In this document: in pieces, positions 1-4,287 of the stretch | Numbering within the stretch: the stretch's first letter is position 1 | Layout of the letters: each line of letters opens with the position of its first letter | NCBI GenBank assembly: GCA_029556005.1 | Contig: JAKQGT010000094.1 | Location: 1-6,618 of the forward strand | Reading direction: 5' to 3' | Length of the DNA: 6,618 nt | DNA from: Chlamydiota bacterium | Lineage (GTDB): Bacteria > Chlamydiota > Chlamydiia > Chlamydiales > Simkaniaceae | The notes under the pieces: model-generated | Database searches by the model: none | What the model saw: only the letters and a program-made list of their open reading frames with translations | Told to the model about the DNA's origin: nothing | Position numbers and translations under genes: made by a program

Positions 1-17
1 TCATTCACCACAGTACA

Positions 18-79
18 TTTAAGTTTGATCTATAGCTTAGCTCAAATACTCTTGAGCTGAACTCTAGCTTAGACTTAAA
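18..79. repeat. 62-nt imperfect inverted repeat / long hairpin A
   Basis: Bases 18-45 pair with 52-79 in one register without bulges. Of 28 positions, 25 pair (23 Watson-Crick counting and a few G-U, at 25/72, 27/70 and 38/59) and only 29/68, 33/64 and 36/61 mismatch. The loop is ATACTC (46-51). The innermost seven pairs are AGCTCAA against TTGAGCT. No T-run follows on either strand, so it is not itself a terminator. It may be an RNA stem, the palindrome of a small mobile repeat, or a protein-binding dyad. Stop codons close all three + frames at 20-22, 33-35 and 58-60, so at most the last few codons of an upstream gene could reach in here. Confidence 0.8.
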
Positions 80-118
80 ACCCCTCATCAGCTTCCCCAG
101 CTCATGACGGGAATTTAA
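75..118. repeat. Hairpin with UCCCC loop
   Basis: AGCT (90-93) pairs with AGCT (99-102) around the loop TCCCC (94-98). After a C-C mismatch (89/103), TCAT (85-88) pairs with ATGA (104-107). Then CCC pairs with GGG (109-111), leaving one C mismatched or bulged. This 11-pair core (81-111) can be lengthened by TTAAA (75-79) against TTTAA (114-118) across a small internal loop, but those bases compete with the outer stem of the preceding hairpin. Together the two structures could form a mutually exclusive switch (inference). Confidence 0.6.
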
Positions 119-142
119 AATTCACATCTTTCTTAAATCCCC

Positions 143-174
143 TGGCGAGGCATCCCCACCTCGCCATTTTTTTT
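143..174 (+). terminator. Rho-independent terminator
   Basis: TGGCGAGG (143-150) pairs perfectly with CCTCGCCA (159-166) around the loop CATCCCCA, and eight T follow (167-174). This is a textbook intrinsic terminator for rightward transcription. The bases left of the stem give no T-run on the - strand, so it works in one direction only. It ends whatever is transcribed through the left edge, either an upstream gene or the candidate small RNA, and insulates the HAD gene from it. Confidence 0.85.
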
Positions 175-419
175 GTGCCATTTCCTCCCAACCCATTTTA
201 AAGTTATTTTATCCATGAACCTATCCTCTAATCTATTTAAAGGGATTTTTTTTAGATTTTTTCTCTTCATTTTGAGGACATTGTCCAAGAGACAAGGCCT
301 TAAAATGAAGGAGAAAAATCAGCAGAAAAGGCAAAAAATACTGGAAATGGATTAGTGGGATAGGTTCCTGATTCAGTCCTTTTTTGCACAATATTCAGAA
401 ACAGTATATCCTATTTCTC
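175..419. other. Intergenic stretch, no convincing gene
   Basis: This AT-rich stretch lies between the terminator and the HAD gene and contains one long hairpin (258-318). The only open frame is 46 codons from an ATG at 215 to a TAG at 353-355. It has no ribosome binding site, is biased toward F, L and K codons as expected of A/T runs, and crosses the hairpin, so it was not called. No strong promoter for the HAD gene was found. The best pair is TTGCAC (384-389) with TATCCT (407-412) at 17-bp spacing, which would give an almost leaderless message starting near 420. A TAAAAT at 301-306 has no -35 at a usable distance. Confidence 0.5.
258..318. repeat. 61-nt imperfect inverted repeat / long hairpin B
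   Basis: TTTTTCTC (258-265) pairs with GAGAAAAA (311-318). Past a bulged G at 310, bases 266-277 pair with 298-309 over twelve pairs (one G-U, 274/301). After an unpaired pocket, TTGTC (281-285) pairs with GACAA (291-295) around the loop CAAGA. About 26 pairs form in 61 nt. No T-run follows on either strand. Its size and shape closely match hairpin A, but its sequence differs, so the two are not recent copies of one element. It could be a 5' leader structure of the HAD message, a separate small RNA, or a repeat element. Confidence 0.75.
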
Positions 420-1094
420 ATGAGTTGGATATTGGAATATTCTCCTATTTTCTTTGACTTTGATGGGTTGCTTGTCAACACAGAGCACCTCCATTACAAG
501 GCCTATAAAACGCTTTTAGAAAGCTATGGGGTCTCTTTCCCTTGGGATTTCGCAGCTTTTGCCAGTGTGGCTCATAAGAGCTCTACAGGTCTTAGCACCC
601 TAATCACTGCCCACGCCCCAAAGCTCTTCGAAAAGCTTGATTGGAATACTTTTTATGAACAAAAAAAAGCTGCCTACGTCAAACTTCTAGAAAAAGGAGG
701 ACTGGAACTGATGCCAGGTGCCAAGGAAGTCCTTGACCTCGTTCAAAAAGCGAATATCCCTCATGCTGTTGTGACGAATTCCACTTTAAAACAGATCACC
801 CTCATCCGCGAGCAGTTACCTCTCTTAAAAAAAATTCCCCATTGGATCACCAGAGAAGATTATGCTAACCCTAAACCCGCCCCTGATGCTTATCTTAAAG
901 CAATTGAAATTCTGGGTTGCTCTGAGAAAATGTTGGGGTTTGAGGATGCTTTAAGGGGAATCCGTGCTTTAGAAGGGGCTGCCATCACCCCTGTTCTTGT
1001 CTGCCCCTCAGATCACCCGCAAATGGCAGAAGTGTTCCCCGGATCCCTTAAAGTCTACACTTCTTTTACTGAAATCACGCGCATTCGGGATTAA
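420..1094 (+). CDS. HAD-superfamily hydrolase (beta-phosphoglucomutase/phosphatase type)
   Basis: A 224-residue protein with all four HAD motifs: motif I FFDFDG (nucleophile D13, acid/base D15), motif II TNS (119-121), motif III K152 in NPKPAPD, and motif IV acids E175-D176 in GFEDALRG. The helical insert after motif I (about 17-85) is the type-1 cap, placing it in subfamily IA with beta-phosphoglucomutase and small phosphoglycolate- or sugar-phosphate phosphatases. Such enzymes form a phospho-aspartate in the cytoplasm and need Mg2+. The substrate cannot be read from the sequence. The start is the ATG at 420, because motif I then sits at the usual distance from the N-terminus. An in-frame TTG at 384 would add twelve residues and has no ribosome binding site either. 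It ends tail-to-tail with the regulator gene, sharing TTAA. Confidence 0.9.
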   Translation: MSWILEYSPIFFDFDGLLVNTEHLHYKAYKTLLESYGVSFPWDFAAFASVAHKSSTGLSTLITAHAPKLFEKLDWNTFYEQKKAAYVKLLEKGGLELMPGAKEVLDLVQKANIPHAVVTNSTLKQITLIREQLPLLKKIPHWITREDYANPKPAPDAYLKAIEILGCSEKMLGFEDALRGIRALEGAAITPVLVCPSDHPQMAEVFPGSLKVYTSFTEITRIRD

Positions 1095-2329
1095 AACAAT
1101 TTAAGTTTATTGCGCAAGGTACGGACACTAATACCTAGCTCTTTGGCTGTTCGTGTACGATTCCCCTGGTAACGCTCTAGGGTGTGGAGAATGTGTTGTT
1201 TTTCAAGCTCTTTGAGGGTGTTAGGTGCCGGGATAATAGAGCTTGTCTGACTCAAACAAGGATCGAGGAAAAGATGATTTGCATCGATTTGATCGGCATC
1301 CTGCATCACCACTCCATGTTCAATCACATTGCGTAATTCCCGAATGTTCCCGGGCCAAGAATAGTTCAAAAGTTTTTTCTGTGCCCCTTCAGAAAGAGTT
1401 TTGAGGGAAATTTGATTACGTGCACACACCTCTCTTAAGAAATGCTCTGCTAGTGGGATAATGTCTTCTTGACGCTCTCTTAAAGGAGGGAGATGAATAG
1501 GTACGACATTGAGGCGATAGTAAAGGTCTTCTCTAAAAGTATTTTCTGCTGTTGCTGCTTTCATATTGCGATTTGAAGTCGAAATGAGGCGGACATCGAC
1601 ACGAATCGGCTCGGTCCCTCCTACACGTTCAAACTCTTGTTCTTGAACAACCCTTAAGAGTTTGGCTTGTAAAGAAGCGGGAATCTCCGAAATTTCATCC
1701 AGGAGGAGCGTTCCCAAGTCGGCCAGTTCAAAACGTCCTATCCTTCTTTGCAAAGCTCCTGTAAAGGCCCCTTTTTCATGTCCGAAAAATTCTGATTCAA
1801 TCAAGGTGTCCGGAAGGGCGGCGCAATTGACACGAATAAAGGCATATGCAGCCCGTTTGGAGAGGTGGTGGATCATTCCTGCAATCACCTCTTTCCCTGT
1901 GCCAGACTCTCCACTAATGAATACGTTGGAGTGGCTTTGCGCAATTTTCTCTACACGCTGAAGGATCTGCTTCATCTGAGGACTCTGAGCAATCACAACA
2001 CGGGAGTTTTTTTTCAGTTTTTGGAGAATCCTTTCGATCCCTTGGATTTCAAACGGGTGATTTAAAACCGCATCCACTTCTTGGACTAAAGGATCTTCCT
2101 CAGTACGTAAATGAATTAAGGGGGTTCCTAAGGGACGGCGATTCGAACGGTTTAGCGTTTGAATGCCATTTAAATCACTAAAAATCAGATCAAATGAACG
2201 TTTTTTAAGAAGCTCTAGAGCTCCCATCCCATCTTCGACAGAAAATAGTTGCAATTCCTTATTGCCCAGAAGCTTCAAGAGTAATTCTCTTGCTGAGAGC
2301 TGTTTCTCAATAATCAGAATCTTCTTCAC
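1091..2329 (-). CDS. Sigma-54-dependent response regulator, NtrC/AtoC family, degenerate receiver
   Basis: The 412-residue protein has three parts. The receiver (about 1-105) keeps the phospho-acceptor D52. It reads IIEKQ where paired acids are expected, has R75 at the usual Thr/Ser position and H91 at the invariant Lys, and is shortened after D52. The AAA+ domain (about 113-340) is intact: Walker A GESGTGKE (140-147), sigma-54 contact loop GAFTGA (187-192), Walker B LLLDE (208-212), arginine-finger region with R266 and R272, and sensor II WPGNIREL (325-332). A Fis-type helix-turn-helix closes it (about 375-412). It should remodel RNA polymerase-sigma-54 at distant sites. The degenerate receiver suggests weakened or phosphate-independent control (inference). 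The start is a GTG with a good ribosome binding site. No sensor kinase adjoins it. As I recall, the Chlamydia trachomatis homologue lacks the DNA-binding domain, whereas this protein has it. Confidence 0.93.
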   Translation of the reverse strand: MKKILIIEKQLSARELLLKLLGNKELQLFSVEDGMGALELLKKRSFDLIFSDLNGIQTLNRSNRRPLGTPLIHLRTEEDPLVQEVDAVLNHPFEIQGIERILQKLKKNSRVVIAQSPQMKQILQRVEKIAQSHSNVFISGESGTGKEVIAGMIHHLSKRAAYAFIRVNCAALPDTLIESEFFGHEKGAFTGALQRRIGRFELADLGTLLLDEISEIPASLQAKLLRVVQEQEFERVGGTEPIRVDVRLISTSNRNMKAATAENTFREDLYYRLNVVPIHLPPLRERQEDIIPLAEHFLREVCARNQISLKTLSEGAQKKLLNYSWPGNIRELRNVIEHGVVMQDADQIDANHLFLDPCLSQTSSIIPAPNTLKELEKQHILHTLERYQGNRTRTAKELGISVRTLRNKLKLF

Positions 2330-2336
2330 GCTTTTT

Positions 2337-2344
2337 CTCCCCTT
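2337..2344 (-). promoter_or_regulatory. Ribosome binding site of the regulator gene
   Basis: On the - strand AAGGGGAG lies seven bases before the GTG at 2329. It decides the start: no ATG lies nearby in frame, and GTG followed by AAG AAG ATT gives the hydrophobic first strand expected of a receiver domain. It is the clearest Shine-Dalgarno sequence in the window; the other genes have weak ones or none. Confidence 0.7.
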
Positions 2345-2355
2345 CTATTTTTAGC

Positions 2356-2383
2356 CATATACCGCTCGAATTTTTTTTGCAAA
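2356..2383 (-). promoter_or_regulatory. Candidate sigma-70-type promoter of the regulator gene
   Basis: On the - strand TTGCAA (2383-2378) and TATATG (2361-2356) are separated by 16 bp, each matching four of six consensus bases. Transcription would begin near 2349, about 20 bases before the GTG, with the ribosome binding site in between. The A-tract between the boxes (T-run 2371-2378 on +) may bend the DNA. CCGCT occurs twice, at 2362-2366 and 2386-2390, 24 bp apart, and could mark a binding site. Confidence 0.4.
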
Positions 2384-2395
2384 CTCCGCTATACT
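2366..2395 (+). promoter_or_regulatory. Candidate promoter of the lipoprotein gene
   Basis: TATACT (2390-2395) matches five of six bases of a -10 box. A weak -35-like TCGAAT (2366-2371) sits 18 bp upstream. Transcription would start at about 2402, on the ATG itself, giving a leaderless message; no ribosome binding site is visible before the ATG, which agrees. It overlaps the promoter reading the other way, so the two genes may compete for polymerase. Confidence 0.3.
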
Positions 2396-2401
2396 TATTT
2401 C

Positions 2402-3208
2402 ATGATGAGTGGCAGGCATATTCTCTTATTTTTCATTCTCAGTATCTTAGTCGGTTGCTCTGGACTAGAAAAATCGCAGCAGCAGAAAGTACGTCAATAC
2501 AACCTCATCCTCTCACCGATTGAGCGCCTAGAACATGAAGAGCTTTTCTCCTTCCCTAAAATAGAAAGGCAAGCCCCTCCTTCCTACCCTTGGGATGCAA
2601 AGCATATTGGCTCCCACCTCCGGATCACAAAAGAGTTTTTCCGCTGCCGAGGAAACATCTTGAATCCTCCCATTCAAATCATTAAGTTCAAAGAGCTTGT
2701 TTACCATCAAGACTGTGGGGGGATTGAGCGGCATAGCCTCCCCCTGAAAAATGGTGAGGAATTTATCTATCCCATTTTGATAGATCTTTTGAACTACGTC
2801 CAAGAAAAAACAGAAAAAAAAGTCGTGATTACCTGCGGGCACCGCTGCCCAGCGCATCATCTCTATGCCGATCCTTCCCCTGCTTCGCAATCCTCCAAAC
2901 ACCTCATCGGTGCAGAAGTGGACTTCTATGTCGAGGGGTATGAGCATAATCCAACAGCTATCATTGAGGTCTTAGAAAGCTATTTTTCTTCTCCTTTTCT
3001 GCGCTCACAACCTCTCTCAAAAAGCTCAACACCTGCATGGTATAATCAAGAAATTGCCATCACCCTTTTCCACAGGCAAGAAGGACGGGACTTGGATAAC
3101 AATCATCCCTATCCTTACCTCTCACTCCAAGTTCTCTATGACAAAGAAACCAAACGGGGTGTGCATTTTAATTGGCATCAAGCCTATAATGGCTACCTGA
3201 AAAATTGA
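2402..3208 (+). CDS. Lipoprotein, peptidase M15-like (D,D-carboxypeptidase type)
   Basis: A 268-residue protein opening with a lipoprotein signal: basic R5-H6, a hydrophobic stretch (7-17) and the lipobox LVGC with C19 as the lipidated residue. It should be anchored in the membrane, facing the periplasm. The C-terminal half resembles the M15 / VanY-like fold. SKHLIGAEVD gives H167 and D174 in the HxxGxxxD zinc pattern, VHFNWH supplies the third ligand H255, and TCGHRCP (144-150) matches the SGYRSP-type stretch before it. Relatives cleave D-Ala ends of peptidoglycan peptides; some only bind. Residues 20-75 are a polar linker. Four further cysteines (82, 105, 145, 149) could form disulfides. 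Either ATG at 2402 or 2405 could start it. It is transcribed divergently from the sigma-54 regulator, a possible but unproven target link. Confidence 0.75.
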   Translation: MMSGRHILLFFILSILVGCSGLEKSQQQKVRQYNLILSPIERLEHEELFSFPKIERQAPPSYPWDAKHIGSHLRITKEFFRCRGNILNPPIQIIKFKELVYHQDCGGIERHSLPLKNGEEFIYPILIDLLNYVQEKTEKKVVITCGHRCPAHHLYADPSPASQSSKHLIGAEVDFYVEGYEHNPTAIIEVLESYFSSPFLRSQPLSKSSTPAWYNQEIAITLFHRQEGRDLDNNHPYPYLSLQVLYDKETKRGVHFNWHQAYNGYLKN

Positions 3209-3233
3209 AAAACAATTCTTTCTGTGCTATTTA
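3205..3233 (+). promoter_or_regulatory. Candidate promoter of the AstE-like gene
   Basis: TTGAAA (3205-3210, five of six) and TATTTA (3228-3233, three of six) stand 17 bp apart. The -35 box overlaps the stop codon of the lipoprotein gene. Transcription would start near 3240, leaving a leader of about 23 bases to the ATG at 3263. The -10 box is poor, so read-through from the lipoprotein gene is equally possible. Confidence 0.3.
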
Positions 3234-3262
3234 TTGTAAAAATGCCCCAAATGGATTTTTTT

Positions 3263-4285
3263 ATGAAAAACAAACCGATTAACATTTGTGGAATTACGAT
3301 TCAACCCGGTGAAAAACTCACCTTAGCGATGCCAACACCTGAAATCTACACGTGCGCTCCTCTCCACATTCCTATGCACGTTGTTCACGGAAAAAAAGCA
3401 GGTCCCCGTCTTCTCGTCTGTGCCACTTTATATGGAGATGAAGTCAATGGCATTGATATTGTCGATCGTCTGCTCAGTTTAACCTCACTAAAATCTCTCC
3501 ATGGAACTCTTTTGTGTATTCCCGTGATGAATGTGTATGGCCTGATTAACCACTCACGCTACTTGCCTGATGGAAAGGATTTGGCGGAAAGCTTTCCTGG
3601 CTCCCAAGAAGGATCGTTTGCCGCAAGACTCGCCCACCTCTTTTCTACAGAAGTCGTCGACCACATGACCCATTGTCTAAATATCCGTTCAGGTTTTCTC
3701 CACACTTACAAACTTCCGCAAATCTACTACCATCCTGAAGATACCATAGCCAAAAATATGGCTGAGGCGTTTGGTACCTCCATTATCCGCCCCTCTCATG
3801 ATAAAACAGGTTTTTTCTACTCTGAGTCAGGAAAACCCCGCCTCCCCACTCTCATTTACGAAGGGGGAGAAGCAAATCGCAGTGATGAATATACCATTAA
3901 ATTGGGGCTGCGGGGCATTGTACGGGTCATGCGACAATTAGAGATGATTCGGATAAAACCCAAGGTTCAAGGGAGCCCAACGACTTCCCATGTTGCAAAA
4001 AATAAGTTTTGGATCCGTGCTCCATTAAGCGGTCTGATGCATCAGATCAAAAAAGTTGGGAAATACGCTGAAAAAGGGGAAAAACTCGCGACCATCACAG
4101 ATCCTTTTGGATCGACCAAGCGTTATGATGTTACAGCTCCTGTTGGAGGGATTATTTCTGCTATTAATACCCACCCTCACGTATATGAAGGACAGGGGAT
4201 CATTGAACTGGCAGAACTTGAAAAAATTCCAGAACCTGCATTTGTGGAAATCCCTCCTGTACAACCCGACATTGTTAGTTATTAA
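3263..4285 (+). CDS. AstE/AspA-family protein with degenerate active site (putative pseudoenzyme)
   Basis: The 340-residue protein has the layout of succinylglutamate desuccinylase/aspartoacylase relatives: a zinc-carboxypeptidase-like domain (about 15-235) and a C-terminal beta-barrel domain (about 250-320) with APLSGLM and the TAPVGGII repeat. The family signposts are there but altered. The HGDE motif reads YGDE (Y57, E60 kept), DLNRSFPG reads DLAESFPG (A108, E109), and DLHTG reads NIRSG (N140, R142). Both zinc histidines and the Asn-Arg substrate clamp are therefore lost, while YEGGE (199-203) remains. Zinc-dependent deacylation is unlikely; ligand binding or a structural role is more plausible (inference). 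The ATG at 3263 gives the usual N-terminus; in-frame GTG 3224 and ATGs 3242 and 3251 are alternatives. The MFS gene starts two bases after its stop. Confidence 0.82.
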   Translation: MKNKPINICGITIQPGEKLTLAMPTPEIYTCAPLHIPMHVVHGKKAGPRLLVCATLYGDEVNGIDIVDRLLSLTSLKSLHGTLLCIPVMNVYGLINHSRYLPDGKDLAESFPGSQEGSFAARLAHLFSTEVVDHMTHCLNIRSGFLHTYKLPQIYYHPEDTIAKNMAEAFGTSIIRPSHDKTGFFYSESGKPRLPTLIYEGGEANRSDEYTIKLGLRGIVRVMRQLEMIRIKPKVQGSPTTSHVAKNKFWIRAPLSGLMHQIKKVGKYAEKGEKLATITDPFGSTKRYDVTAPVGGIISAINTHPHVYEGQGIIELAELEKIPEPAFVEIPPVQPDIVSY

Positions 4286-4287
4286 TC

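Larger units (their letters stand above)
18..174 (+). ncRNA. Candidate structured small RNA or structured 3' UTR
   Basis: Three stem-loops follow one another: the long hairpin at 18-79, a hairpin at 81-111 and the terminator hairpin at 143-166 with its T-run. No open frame of note is present on either strand. The second and third hairpins both show TCCCC in the loop (94-98 and 153-157). C-rich loops that pair with G-rich ribosome binding sites are known from some bacterial small RNAs, notably in staphylococci. A role of that kind here is inference. The 5' end is uncertain: no clear promoter is visible in bases 1-17, so the RNA may be the processed 3' end of a transcript starting left of the window. 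No known RNA family was recognised (not 6S, SRP RNA, tmRNA or RNase P RNA). Confidence 0.35.

Noticed and set aside
1..60. 3' end of an upstream protein gene
   Set aside because: All three frames stop by base 60, but the visible 6 to 19 codons cannot be assigned to any family, so no gene was called.
215..355. A 46-codon open frame upstream of the HAD gene
   Set aside because: No ribosome binding site, composition dictated by A/T runs, and it crosses the long hairpin at 258-318.
373..389. TTGCA before the HAD gene as a sigma-54 -12 element
   Set aside because: No GG at the required distance upstream.
2367..2382. TTTGCA as a -12 element of a sigma-54 promoter before the lipoprotein gene
   Set aside because: The matching -24 position reads CG instead of GG, and the rest of TGGCAC is missing.
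2528..2947. Long open frame antisense to the lipoprotein gene
   Set aside because: It is a shadow of a well-supported gene with lipobox and zinc motifs; its own translation shows no motif, and it lacks a ribosome binding site.
3190..3208. Possible sigma-54 promoter (TGGC then TTG) before the AstE-like gene
   Set aside because: The two elements are four bases too far apart and the essential GC of the -12 box is absent.
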